Below, in pieces: positions 1 to 9,667 of a DNA stretch of 22,493 nt (position 1 is the stretch's first letter; each line of letters begins with the position of its first letter). The notes below the pieces were generated by a model. That model did no database searches, had not been told where the DNA came from, and saw only the letters and a program-made list of their open reading frames with translations. The stretch comes from Chara braunii. Lineage: Eukaryota > Streptophyta > Charophyceae > Charales > Characeae. Both the position numbers and the translations under genes were made by a program. The stretch is taken from NCBI GenBank assembly GCA_003427395.1, contig BFEA01000014.1, positions 1,717,553-1,740,045 on the forward strand, read 5' to 3'.

Positions 1-180
1 CAGCCTCTGAACCGCTGCCGGTAGGTCCTAGGCTGGACCGGTACCGGCCTTGTGGCCGTTCGGCCTGGGCCTGCCTGAACCGCCGTGGTCCAGGCCCTTT
101 TGAGCCTCATCTGAACCGGTGTCCCCTAGGCTAACCCTGCCTGTCTTGGAACCGGGCCCTAACTGGGGCCCGTGTGGCTC
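1..180. repeat. GC-rich degenerate repeat region
   Basis: The word CTGAACCG recurs at 7-14, 75-82 and 111-118, with a related GGAACCG near 149. Many CCGG/GGCC palindromic words lie between, including two GGGCCC blocks near 154-172. The texture resembles a decayed tandem or subterminal repeat. No convincing coding signal was seen, and the left end is cut by the window. Confidence 0.35.
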
Positions 181-338
181 AGTATGCCACAGTGTCTCTC
201 CTGCATGGACTTCCCTCGATGGCATCACCGGCCCCATCCTCTCCTCGCGTGTCCCAAATGCAGTGTTGAGCATACACCTGCTGCAACTGCAGTCTGACTT
301 GACAGCCGGACAACAGATGCAGCAGCCTGAGAAGGAAA

Positions 339-813
339 ATGGACCTCCACATGAATCAACTGGAAATTGAAATCGCTGGTGCTGAAAGGTTATCACCGTC
401 AGGACGAGCTGTTGCAGACCGAATCTTACAACAGCTAATCACCCTTGATGTGGAATCCGATCTGATTCAGGCCTTGTCGTCACCTGCCCATAGAGAACAG
501 ATAACGACTGCGGAAAGTTCAAGAAACCCAAGAAACGTGCTCAATGCTGCTATTTGATGGCCCACCTGAGATTCGGCTAGCATGCGATTCAAATGCCTTT
601 TGTTCTGAGGATTATGAAGGCGTAGCCCAAGCAAGGAATCCGATTTGTTTTCATGCCTATGATGACAGTCAACATGATTGCAATCAATGCCATATGCAAC
701 ACCCTGACATGTCATGTCCAGTCTGTAGACAGGGGCTGGAAGGGCAATGCCTATACAATAATATTTGCAGTCGGCGTGCCACAGTGTTCCTAGCATGTAC
801 CAGGACCGCATAG
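339..813 (+). pseudogene. Possible decayed coding fragment, cysteine-rich, unknown
   Basis: Two short overlapping frames lie here: 72 residues from 339 to 557 and 89 residues from 544 to 813. The second contains a Cys/His cluster, CNQCHMQHPDMSCPVC, which has two CxxC pairs as a small zinc-binding fold would. I do not recognise either product. There is no visible promoter, intron pattern or continuation downstream. The composition is less repetitive than its surroundings, which is the only positive sign for past coding. It may equally be chance, because a minus-strand frame of 131 residues overlaps it. No function is assigned. Confidence 0.2.
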
Positions 814-1783
814 CCTGTAGACATATGTTATGCCGTGCCAATTGATGCAGCAACTGCAACAATTACTGCAAGAATTGGATGTCGCAATTCCACAGTCCAC
901 ACCCGAAAAGAGTTCTGTCTGGTCTGTAGGGGTGGCCCCTTACCGTAGGCAACGGCTGGCAGTGGTCCTATTAAACTCTTTTGGTTCTCTGCAACCCAAA
1001 CACCGACTGAGCTCTAGCGTCATTCTAGAGCAGTCAGTTTCCAGTGGTGAATAATGAGAACCCTGAAAAGTTCATCTTTCCTCTGTTGTGTTCTTTGGCC
1101 CTCCACTTCCCTCCTCTTGTACCCCTTCTCCCTCCCCCACCCCTCTCTTTCAAGTTCTACAGAACTGCAACCCCTCGCCCTTTCCTTCCTTCCTCGCTCC
1201 TCTTGTTGCTACTAGCAAATGCATACAAATAAGCATCATTATGAGAACAGCACCAAAATAAGCTGAAGATCTGAAGAAAAATGAACAGGGGTATACCTCC
1301 ATCTTTACTCTGCCTCCTTTCACAACATGCATGTGGGCCATTCAGCCACACAGGGATGCGGGCAGCTGGTGCTTAACCACAACCAACGTGGCCGGAGAGG
1401 CACAGTAAAAAGGGAGCTGCAATAACAAATAGAACGCCGGATATTACTCCGAAGAAAGCCACTTTCAAAGTAAAGAAAGTCAAGATAGGGATTTAATTTA
1501 TAACAAATCTATTGTGCTCCATGTTGCTTGTTATAGAGGTAAAACTATTTCATTTGCCGGAATGGCTCATCTCGTGTGTGCTTCATTGTCTGCAATAGAG
1601 GTAGAGCTGCATCCATATTGGATCTACTCATCTGGGTGGAACAGGGGCTGTGGTCACCGTGGTGAAAACCCACTACACGCACAAACACACACATTCACAC
1701 GTGTTAAACACATACACACAGTCGCACAGAGGACCCAATGATCTTCCTCTTTCGCCTCCTCTTCTGCTCCCTCCACTCTGATA
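814..1783. other. No gene recognised; CA-rich and pyrimidine-rich patches
   Basis: This stretch holds unremarkable sequence with short pyrimidine-rich runs around 1075-1200 and a CA-rich patch around 1676-1725. Reading frames are short and low-complexity. I see no RNA gene or conserved motif. Confidence 0.5.
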
Positions 1784-1853
1784 CTCCTCCTTCTCTTTCC
1801 CCCCTCCTTTTCTCCCTCCTCTTCTTCTCCTCCCTCCCCTCCTACACATCCAC
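1784..1853 (+). repeat. 70-nt uninterrupted polypyrimidine tract
   Basis: Every base on the + strand from 1784 to 1853 is C or T, within a longer pyrimidine-rich stretch starting near 1741. Such homopurine/homopyrimidine DNA can form triplex structures. The Arg/Gly/Glu-rich minus-strand frames across it are by-products of the composition. Confidence 0.85.
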
Positions 1854-2318
1854 CACAAGGTGGGATCATTTACGACCGTACTGTCAGTGAGTACAAAAGA
1901 TCTGAAACCACCAAAATGACAGTCCACCACCCTTTTGCACGTAATCTATATTACGCCTCCCACGCTCAAACCACCGAACCGGGTTCAAACGAGCCTAAGT
2001 CTTGCTCTTACTGGTTTACGTGGTAATAACACTTGGCTTTCAAGTTGGGGCTGCGCCGGAAGCAAGCGCTGCAGGCCAGTTTTGAAGAGTCTGAGGTGCA
2101 TGCATTCGCAGGGTTGGGAGGCTTCGAAGGCCGCAGCCTTGTCAACTTCAGTTCATGTGAACTGGCGGTTAAAGAACACGGACGTGGTGGGCGTGGCACC
2201 TTTCAGAATAAAAACAGGTTATCAAAACATCCTAAATTTGAAATTTCCCAATGCTTTAAGAAATCACATAATAGTATTAATATACAGTTACTCGGTATAA
2301 GATTGCAAGGTAAACTTT
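1854..2318. other. No feature recognised
   Basis: Moderately complex sequence. Short overlapping frames of up to 121 residues show no recognisable domain. I see nothing else that I can support. Confidence 0.4.
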
Positions 2319-2376
2319 AAGGCTGTTTCTTCTTTTCTTTTTCTTTTTTTTCTTTTTCTTTTTCAAAGGCTGTTTC
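2319..2376. repeat. T-rich insert flanked by 11-bp direct repeats
   Basis: AAGGCTGTTTC occurs at 2319-2329 and again at 2366-2376. Only a CT/T-rich tract of about 36 nt lies between. The layout matches a target-site duplication around a poly(A)-type retroposed tail in minus orientation. Slippage between chance repeats is the alternative. Confidence 0.5.
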
Positions 2377-2470
2377 AACCTCGGGATCTAGTCATCTTCA
2401 TCTGCCGGTGGGTAGATTCTGGTGACAGTTTGCAACACGCAGTGGGTGGTGTACAGTGGCCTTTATGGCT

Positions 2471-2490
2471 TTTTTTTTTGGGGGGGGGGG
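2471..2490. repeat. T9-G11 homopolymer junction
   Basis: Nine T are followed directly by eleven G. The G run could take part in quadruplex structure. It sits just upstream of a dispersed-repeat copy at 2507. Confidence 0.8.
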
Positions 2491-2506
2491 TGGTCCTGGA
2501 GGGGGG

Positions 2507-2569
2507 CTCCAGTCTATTGGTGGGGGGCTACAGCTGCTAGAAACAGGGTCCACCATCCTCTGTTATACA
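2507..2569. repeat. Dispersed repeat family A, copy 1 (short)
   Basis: The block begins CTCCAGTCTATTGGTGGG and continues with a CTGCTxGAAAxxxGGxxCAxCATCC pattern. The same pattern is seen at 18215 and 21752. This copy matches the others for about 63 bp and then diverges, so it is probably truncated. The family looks like a short interspersed element, but no coding or clear pol III promoter was seen here. Confidence 0.65.
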
Positions 2570-2668
2570 AAGATGAGATGAGCAAAAAACACCTGCCGGG
2601 AACTGAGCCCAGCGTCCCACAAAACTTCTGCTAATATCCTACTGGTGCTACTGACAAAAGGATGAAAC

Positions 2669-2714
<46 letters not shown>

Positions 2715-2725
2715 AATAATAATAA
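2669..2725. repeat. (TGA)n / (TAA)n microsatellite
   Basis: About 15 TGA units run into four TAA units near 2714-2725. Confidence 0.95.
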
Positions 2726-2788
2726 ATTTGAAGCTGAGATGAAGAATGAGTAGTGCCTCTTCACCCTATTTGGGAGGTCAGACCCTCT

Positions 2789-2822
2789 TTTTTTTCTTTT
2801 TTTTTTGGTGGGGGGGGGGGGG
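2789..2822. repeat. Second poly-T to poly-G junction
   Basis: A T-rich run broken by one C is followed by GGTGG and at least a dozen G. It resembles the junction at 2471. Confidence 0.75.
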
Positions 2823-3083
2823 AGAGGGAGGGATGACTCTCTTGTGCCTGTTCACCTATTATGGCTTAATTGTGAGTGAAGTGGTGAGTCCTTACGATCA
2901 GGTGAAAGGGCGATGAAACAGTCTCAGACTGACCTAGTCATGCTTCTCTTCCTTTTCGGTTTCTTGTGTTTTTTTTTTTGTTTTTTTTTTTTGTATAGCG
3001 AACCTGACAACGCAGACACGGACACACTGCAGCATACATGCACAGACATGCCGCAGCACACACACAACACACGCACACAAACG

Positions 3084-3250
3084 CACTGCAGCAGAAATCT
3101 CTTCTGCCGCAGAACTGACTCTGCTGCAGCGAAAGTGATTCTGCTGGTACAGAATCAGTTCTGCCTCAGCCGAAGTTATTCTGCTGCAGCAGTATCTTTC
3201 CATGAGGTAGAAGTGATTCTGTTGTCGCAGCAGTGTCTGTTCTTCCGCCG
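3084..3250. repeat. Degenerate tandem array of about 20-bp palindromic units
   Basis: Units start with TTCTG or TCTG at about 3102, 3120, 3139, 3159, 3179, 3217 and 3239. They approximate the palindrome TTCTGCTGCAGCAGAA plus a short spacer. One isolated relative appears near 3510. Frames across it, rich in Ser/Ala/Cys, follow from the repeat. The order is clear by eye but units are diverged. Confidence 0.65.
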
Positions 3251-3459
3251 CATGGGTACACCCACGAAGTGCTGAAATACAGGGCCGAGCTCGAATCGAG
3301 ATGAAACAATTTGACTGAGGTCCTGAATTGCCTAGGGCCGGTCAGTTCCAAGGTGATATCTCAAAGCCATTGCCATTGCCTATGTAAAGAAAAGCCATAA
3401 TGATTGCGTAGGTAAAGAAAAGAAGAGGAAAAAATTTAAATGTGATCCTGCTGCACCAG

Positions 3460-3499
3460 AAAGCCACATCCAAAAAAAAAAAAAAAAAAAGCCACATCC
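3460..3499 (+). repeat. Poly(A) insert flanked by 12-bp direct repeats
   Basis: AAAGCCACATCC is present at 3460-3471 and 3488-3499. The only sequence between is a pure A run. It looks like an integration of a bare poly(A) tail with target-site duplication. Expansion within a pre-existing duplication is possible. Confidence 0.55.
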
Positions 3500-3577
3500 C
3501 AAAGGGTAGTTCTTCTGCTGCAGCAGACAGTGTCACACACATCGGACATTAATACTCACGAACCTATAGACTGATGG

Positions 3578-3682
3578 AATGACAAAGTGGCTTCTCTTTC
3601 CCACTTGACATATTCATGCTTGAAAAAAAAAAAAAAAAAAAAAAAAAAACTATAATAATAATTAAAAAATGACAAAGTGGCT
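3578..3682 (+). mobile_element. Mini-retroposon: 75-bp insert with A27 tract and 15-bp TSD
   Basis: AATGACAAAGTGGCT occurs identically at 3578-3592 and 3668-3682. The 75 bp between consist of about 30 bp of unique sequence, 27 A (3623-3649), then a short TAA-rich end. A transcribed fragment, a poly(A) tail and a long target duplication are the signature of LINE-machinery retroposition. The source transcript cannot be identified from the window. Confidence 0.6.
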
Positions 3683-3775
3683 GACACAGCAACACTAATT
3701 TAAAAGTTGAATACATTGAAATCGCAACTAGTGAGAGACCAATTTTGAAATGACACTAAGTATTGCAAACCGATC

Positions 3776-3798
3776 AAAAAAAAAAAAAAAAAAAAAAA
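3776..3798 (+). repeat. Poly(A) tract, A23
   Basis: A pure run of 23 A. I found no matching direct repeats on its two sides, unlike the tracts at 3460 and 3578. Confidence 0.95.
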
Positions 3799-3892
3799 GA
3801 AGCTCAGTGGCACAGTCTCTCACTCACTCAGCGCCACACGTCTCCCTAGAGTCACTGTTGCTCTCTCTTCTCTCTTTATCTCCAGCGCCTGA

Positions 3893-4556
3893 TTGAATCC
3901 TTATCTTCTTGTGCCCACAACTCGGAGCATCTCATCTGAGTCCACCTCTGGCTCAATCACTGCGACTACTTTCTTCTGGCTGCTGTGTCTCCGATCCGAG
4001 ACCCCCTCTTTTCCCCCTCCCTTTGTCCTATACCTTTGCCACGACTACCACCCCCCCTGCCTGTTCCACCTTGCGGTGCTTGGTAACTGATCGGTCCCGG
4101 ACTGTGGTAGCAGCTGCCCCCAACCTTCCCAGTAATCCTCCCATTGGCAATGCAGCCCCTGATAGCTCCTCATGTAGCTCCAGCTGTGGCCCATGCTCGA
4201 GCTCTGCCTCCTGCTCCAAGTGCAACTCTTGGCCTACTACATGGTACCCGTTGCTGCTGATCCGCCTCCTCTTCCTTTGGCTCCTGCTACTGTGGGGGCT
4301 GTTGCTGCACCTCCTACTGGATTATCACATGCTACTGCAGCTACTGCTCTCTATAGAGCTGTTGCACCCTGCCCAACATCTGGTCAGGCAGCTCGACCTC
4401 CAGGTGGCCCTCCTTAGGCTGCTTGACCTCTTAGGGCTGCTGAACATCCATGTGTCCGCACATCATGGTGCTGCTCCAGCTGCTGGGGTTGTTCTTGGTC
4501 CTCGTGTCAAGTACTCCCCACCTGCTCCGTGTAATAAAGTTTCTGTTCCAAACTAG
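3893..4556 (+). other. Low-complexity Pro/Ala/Ser/Leu-rich stretch, no gene supported
   Basis: A 215-residue frame (3909-4556) shows a Ser/Cys-rich centre and a long Leu-rich run. An overlapping frame (4193-4417) is Pro/Ala-rich. The DNA is built from CTG/CTC/CCT-type words, so open frames are expected without selection. The Leu run could pass as a membrane segment, but the alternation of frames argues for composition only. It ends 40 bp before the retrotransposon. Confidence 0.3.
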
Positions 4557-4594
4557 ATTTTCAGAACGTGGTTGTAAAAATTCAAAGTTCAAAC

Positions 4595-4598
4595 ATAA
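4595..4598. repeat. Target-site duplication ATAA, left copy
   Basis: ATAA directly precedes the TG that opens the 5' LTR. The same four bases follow the CA closing the 3' LTR at 19401-19404. Confidence 0.65.
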
Positions 4599-4647
4599 TG
4601 CCAGGATCAGGGTCCTCGGTAGGCCCAAGGGGCCCTGTTTGCAGCAT

Positions 4648-4722
4648 TGCCCGCCCTAAGTGAAGGCGCAGTTGCCCGCCCTAAGTGAAGGCGCAGGTGC
4701 CCGCCCTAAGTGAAGGCGGGCC
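4648..4722 (+). repeat. 25-bp tandem units, three copies, in 5' LTR
   Basis: Units beginning TGCCCGCCCTAAGTGAAGGC start at 4648, 4673 and 4698. The 3' LTR has only two, at 17163 and 17188. The copy-number difference is the largest length change seen between the LTRs. Confidence 0.9.
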
Positions 4723-5017
4723 TAACATTTCACAAGAGGCCTACGACTGTCAATTTCATATTTGGGGGTACAGGCAGTTGCGACGCGCCAATTGGTTGAG
4801 AGAAACACAGGCCGAGAAACAAAGACATTTCCACGGCCCTCCGGGCCTTTACAAAGAATGCAGGCCCTGGGCGTGATTCGCAGCCTCATACAGAGACAGT
4901 TGGGCACCCAACCGAACGAGGCCCAGCAGCCCAGTAGCTGCTGTACACAGGCAGCCTCCTGGGGCCTTCCGGAACTTCTGGGCCCAGGCCAGTGCAGCCA
5001 GGCTGCTCGAGCAGTCC

Positions 5018-5042
5018 AGCTCTTTCCAAAAGGGAAAGAGCT
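5018..5042 (+). other. LTR hairpin, 10-bp perfect stem
   Basis: AGCTCTTTCC, a five-base loop AAAAG, then GGAAAGAGCT. The 3' LTR keeps both arms exactly (17509-17518 and 17524-17533), while its loop reads ATGAA. Confidence 0.85.
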
Positions 5043-5166
5043 CTCGCCAGGCAGCCTCATTCTGTGACTTGCTGGCTGGCGGCAGCGCTGCTGGAGCGAT
5101 TGCTCGCGGGCTGGCTGCCGGCATTGGAGCAAGAGGCTGCGCACGTGCGGTCGTTTATGGGAGCAG

Positions 5167-5187
5167 GGCGCTGCTGAGGGCAGCGCC
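5167..5187 (+). other. LTR hairpin, 8-bp GC stem
   Basis: GGCGCTGC, loop TGAGG, GCAGCGCC. It is unchanged in the 3' LTR near 17655. Confidence 0.8.
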
Positions 5188-5662
5188 ATAGCCAGCCTCC
5201 ATAGCGGGCTCGGCTTGGATACACAGTGAGGCGCAGGGGTGGTCTTCGGGTGCAAGAGAGGACAGGTGTGGGTGTTAAGTCAGGGAAGGGTGAAGGATGA
5301 TGATGATGATGATGTGAGGGCACATACCTTGTATTGGCGATGGTCTGCATATGGATGACATCTTCAAGTACTTAGGGTGGCCGCTGATATCAACAGTTGC
5401 ATTGTCTATTAGTAGGCTGATCGTAGCTGTGTAGGAGTAGGCTGGGCGCTGAGCGCCAAGTGGAAGTGTAAAGGGACTGGACTCTTGTGTTGTGGCGGAG
5501 AGAGAGAAACTCTCCTTGACATTGGTTTTCAGTACTACGAACCTCCATTGGTGTATTATTGGTGCAATGCTACTCTCTGGACACAATGTGAATATCTGGC
5601 TTTCAATGTGATGGTGTAATCCGGAATTCGTCATCTCGCTGTTGCTTATTTTCCTTGCAATT

Positions 5663-5680
5663 TGGTATCGGAGCTGGTTC
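5663..5680 (+). other. Primer-binding site, initiator-Met tRNA type
   Basis: TGGTATCGGAGCTGGTTC begins four bases after the 5' LTR. The usual plant initiator-Met PBS begins TGGTATCAGAGC, so the first 12 bases match at 11. It marks the start of minus-strand DNA synthesis and supports the LTR boundary at 5659. Confidence 0.85.
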
Positions 5681-6935
5681 ATATTGCGCTTCATTGGTTC
5701 TTCGCAAAAGCTATTGGTGCTTTGCATGAGGTGTGGGGCAGTGATAAGGCATTGGCGTTGAACATTAGGCGGCCCAGGGTAGAGTGGGCGCGCCAGGGAG
5801 CTATGTGGTGACATACGGGGTGTATGCTAGATGATGAGAGCTCGCTGATGTGGCATATTAAGCCGAGGTGGAACCGCATTCTGCTGATTGGTTGTGGCGA
5901 GGCAAAGACCGGTCATCATAATTGCACATCAGGTTGCCGGTGAGAAATCTGTGGTTGGGGGCAGCATTTATGAGGTACGTTGCTCTCTTCCTTATCTACC
6001 CTCTTTGTTACTTCTTACCGTGAGGAAGCGAGTTCTGTCTTGAGAGTCCTCTCGATGTGAGGTGTCGCGAGCGCTCAACCTTGAGAGTCGACATTCTTCC
6101 TGGACAGCAAGCTGGTGGGAGACGGGCGAAGCCTCTGAAGGGTCCTGGACGAAGCACCCGGGTCATGGTCACCATGCCAACCCGCTGGGACTAGTACACG
6201 CATGCTTTGTCGCAAGTCCTTGGTTCTGTTGCTTGCGCAATAGAGGTCATGCAGGGCATGCCAGCCCTTTGACAAACGATTACCAGACCATCTTTAAACA
6301 TTTCTGGCTGGGGACTCGGAATTGAATCTGGCTGTGATCGTCGTCCTATCTGCGACGTTAAATAATTCCTGAGGAGATGGGGGCTCTCCTTAAATCCCTC
6401 CTGATCAGCCAGATCAACCGGGTGTAAGGCTCGTTGCATGCGAGGGTAAATAAAGTGCAGGGGTCGGCATGTTCCGCGTTGACTTGGGGCACAGGGGTGG
6501 GCCGGATTGCACACCTTCAGACATGCTGCTCAACCAGATGCTCAGGACGTTGACACAAAGTGACCACCCAAGAAGGATATAGGGGGAGGGGGGATTCCGG
6601 TAACTGTTCGCAGTGGCAATCAACAAACAATCTGCCATCAAGCATGCATCTCCAACAGGAGATGTTATTTTTGATTATCTAGCTGTTACAAACCTGACTA
6701 ACAACTGACAGACAGCTACAGATAGATTAGATCTTTGCTGTATTGCAATCTGTTCTAGGGTAATCTAAAAATAGATTTAATATATCTTGTAGGACCTGAC
6801 ATTAGTTGTTACTATATCACCTAACTATTTCTTTTCTAGCCGACCGAAATTAGTTGTGATTCATAAATTGGTTGTGTGTCAGGCTAAGGTAGGATTCAGT
6901 GTGGATTCTAGTTTAGATCACACACACTGTAGCTC
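5681..6935 (+). other. Untranslated leader of the retrotransposon
   Basis: This 1.25-kb stretch between PBS and gag has no credible coding frame. It is mixed in composition, becoming AT-rich from about 6650 to 6860. A long leader is common in this class. I did not identify a packaging signal. Confidence 0.6.
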
Positions 6936-8824
6936 ATGAGTGATGCAAGCACTAGTGAGGAGGAGTTGCTAGTGGACGACCGTAGGACTACTCGCGGGAC
7001 TGCCCGTAGTCGCCCCTTGACATTCTTGGAGTTAGGTCCAGGAGACGAGAGAAGATTGCGGAGAGAGGCTAGAGAGAGAGCAGTGGCAAGGAGAGTGAGG
7101 GCAGCTGAGGATAGTGCTAGGGCTAGAGTTTCAGCTAGCACTGGTGCAGCCATGGCTACTTCATCTATGTCGCAAACCTCTTCACAGTCCACTTTGTTAG
7201 GAGTCAGTCAGAGTGGTTCTCAGGGGTCCGTTAGTCAGACTGCTATCTTGCGAGTCAGCCAGCAGACTCAACTCACGCCGGAGGATTTAGAAATCCGGCA
7301 AGCAGAAGAACTTCACGATGAGCTACAACGGCAGTTCGACGAAGCAGCAGAGAGGAGAAGAAAATCAATACTTAGAAAGGCTATACTAGGTAGTAGAAGA
7401 GAGGAGCTAGGCAGACTGGAGGAACTAGATGAGGCGGCATTAGACCCTGCTGTCCGTTTGCTGCGTAATGCTTTAGTATCAGTGGAAGAAGCGCAGAATG
7501 TCCAGCATGAGTTGTTGGATGAATTGGTAGCAGGCCAGAAACAAATCCTGACTGAACTCCGGGCTCCTCGTACGATGATGAGGCAGCCACAGTTTGCTAT
7601 AGTTCCCCCTATGGGTCCGGGTCCTTCATCGATGCCGCAACACACAAGGCCAACCTTCTCTCCTATGTTTGGCATACCCCCTCCAGGTGGTTTAGTAGCA
7701 ACTAGTGGTCCGGTCCATAGGGTCTCACTCGTACCATCCACGACAGTGGTCACTACAGTCCCACTGTCAAGCCAGACCCAGGTTAGTGTGCAACAACCTG
7801 TTTCGGTGGCTATGCAGCCGTTGCAAGCCCCTGGGCCCATGCAGCCTATGCAGTGGATGCCTAAAATACCTCTGATGAGTCCCAAGCCCTTCTCTGGAGA
7901 TAGGAAGAAGGATGAGGACTTAGACACCTGGTGAGGACTGTGCCTACTTATGTGAGGCACAAGCTCACGAGGCCAGAGCAGGAAGTTGTAGTGGCTGCCT
8001 CCATTTTAGAGGGGTCAGCAGCCCGCTGGTTGAATGGCTTAGTGCAGCAGCAGGGCTACGGTCAAAACTTCGATGCCTGGACACAGGCTCAGACATTGGA
8101 AGAGTTCGTACGGTCCGTGTATAACAGGTGGCATGACCCGCAAGGGGCTCAGAAGGCCACCGACACAATCAACAATCTTTGTTCCCGCAAGTTCAAGAAT
8201 GTTAGAGAGTTAACGAACACCGTAGAATGTTTATTCGTGGTACCTGGTGTGCGTTTTGATCAGCAGGTTCTTCTGACGGATTACCTAAGGTGCCTACCTG
8301 CAGAGGTAAGGATCAAGCTGGTTGATGAGGCCTATGTCGAACAGCACAACTTCGCTTCTTTTAGTAAGAAAGCTCTGGACATAGAGGCAAAGTTGGGATC
8401 CGCTCATCAGGTATCTCATGATGGTAGGAAGAGACTCCCCCAGGACTGGAAGAAGAAGGGTCAATTGATGTTCGTTGACCATGACGGTCAAACGACGGAG
8501 ATTGACGGTTTCCCAGACCTTGGGTAGGTGACAGAGCAGGATGGGGCCAGTGAGACTTCGGATGGGGGAGTCGTGGCTCCTATCAAAGAAAAGGCTAGGA
8601 GGACCGGGAAGAAGAAGGTAGTACGGTCCACGGGTCAGGGCGACCAAGGAACACCCGCATGAGTAAAACTTGGTTTAGAGTATGAGGTGTGGAGAGAGAG
8701 TTGCTAGGGGGCCAGAAGGGGCACGTGCATGAACTGTGGCAATTATGGCCACACGTCTAGAACGTGCCGGGGCAAGAAAGTCTTGACGAGGGTAGCCTCA
8801 CCTACGGTGGTGGGACTATCTTGA
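6936..8824 (+). pseudogene. gag: gag polyprotein, broken
   Basis: Gag forms the virus-like particle and packages element RNA. The ATG at 6936 opens a 332-residue frame. It has an acidic/Arg-rich N-terminus, a Glu/Arg/Leu-rich likely coiled coil at about residues 108-205, then a Pro/Met/Gln-rich linker. The core capsid domain starts at PKPFSGDRKKDEDLDTW and is cut at 7934 by what looks like a one-base deletion. It resumes in frame +2 with RTVPTYV and the LEGSAARWLNGL block typical of retrotransposon gag domains, up to 8527. Further in-frame stops lie at 8525, 8660, 8705 and 8822, with the zinc knuckle between the last two. The same frame is used by the protease, so gag and pol were probably one long frame. 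Not functional as it stands. Confidence 0.88.
8726..8767 (+). other. Gag CCHC zinc knuckle
   Basis: The 14 codons read CMNCGNYGHTSRTC, which is CX2CX4HX4C with all four ligands present. This is the nucleic-acid-binding nucleocapsid motif. It lies in the second gag frame, with stop codons on either side at 8705 and 8822. Confidence 0.92.
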
Positions 8825-9046
8825 AGTTTGAACTTTGGCGGTGCTTCTGCGAGCACTTCGCAGGGAAACACCTCGGGCCAGTACGAGTTTTAGCCGCTCT
8901 TACTCGTGTTGAAGTGGTAACGTTGCCTTCCCCATTTAGGCGTTGGCCAAGGCTAGTGACCCACGTATCGCCCCACGGACACATTCAGACCCACCGACAC
9001 TCTGTTCGAGAGATGTGTCTGAGGCCCTAGAGGAGTTAGAGACTGA

Positions 9047-9667
9047 GTGGTCAGGAAAGGACCCAGGGACTCTTGGGCGATGATCAGTAGAGGTCCAAAG
9101 AGTGAACATTTCGTGGTAGAGGTTGATGTAGGTGGCCGCAAGGTTGGTGCCTTCGCAGACATAGGCTCTACACGAAACTTCATCAGTCGTGCTGGTGTGG
9201 ATAGACTGCGCTTAGGGGACCAAGTGCAGCGGCTTAGCAGAACTGCAGCTTCTACGCTGGCCAACAAGCAACAAATGTTGGTAAAACACTATGTCAAGGA
9301 CGTAGTCTGCACCTTATCCTATGGAGGAGGGGAAGTGAGTCATAAAATCTCCTTCCTGGTTAGCGATGAACTGCGTTTTGACATGCTCCTAGGTATGTAC
9401 TACCTCGAGGTCGCGCAACCGCAGTTTGACTGGGATAGAAAGGTATTGATCCACAAATTGCCCAACGGTAGATCTGTTAGATTGCAAAAGTTCAAAGCTA
9501 GCAGTCTAATAGAAAACTACGGGTGCATGTGTGCATCATCCTTCTATAACTATTGTAAGCAAAATCGGGAAGACGGCATGTATCTAGTATTTGTCTCTGA
9601 GAAAGGGGAGGTCGTTAAAACACCCAGAGATAGAATCAGTCGTCGCACAATATTCAGACCTTTTTGA
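9047..9667 (+). pseudogene. Retropepsin-like aspartic protease, decayed active site
   Basis: This domain cleaves the polyprotein in active elements. It has the retropepsin layout: a glycine-rich strand (EVDVGGRKVGAFADIGSTRNFIS) and a later DMLLGMYYLE corresponding to the usual LGMDFL-like segment. The catalytic D-T/S-G triad reads D-I-G at 9158-9166, consistent with a C-to-T change in the middle codon. It continues in gag frame +2 and is preceded by a stop at 9044. The last residues (from about 9620) are out of frame relative to the RT, so the coding switches to the other frame there. About 150 residues belong to the domain; the rest is linker. Confidence 0.82.

Larger units (their letters stand above)
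4599..5659 (+). repeat. 5' LTR, 1061 bp
   Basis: It starts TG and ends TTGCA just before the PBS. It aligns along its whole length with 17114-18109 plus 19360-19400. It contains three 25-bp tandem units near its left end, two strong hairpins (5018-5042 and 5167-5187), and a GAT microsatellite near 5296. A minus-strand frame of 177 residues (4722-5255) is not kept in the 3' LTR, so it is not called a gene. I cannot point to a confident TATA box. Confidence 0.93.

Noticed and set aside
1654-1930. Arg/Gly/Glu-rich minus-strand frames
   Set aside because: Translation of the polypyrimidine tract; no other support.
3909-4556. 215-residue Leu/Ser-rich frame that could look like a membrane protein
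   Set aside because: Composition of CTG/CTC words explains it, and Pro/Ala-rich frames overlap in another phase.
4722-5255. 177-residue minus-strand frame in the 5' LTR
   Set aside because: The 3' LTR breaks the same frame (one-base difference near 17464), so it is not conserved between two copies of the same sequence.
6062-6641. Short frames in the retrotransposon leader
   Set aside because: Overlapping frames on both strands of about 60-107 residues without domains are expected by chance.
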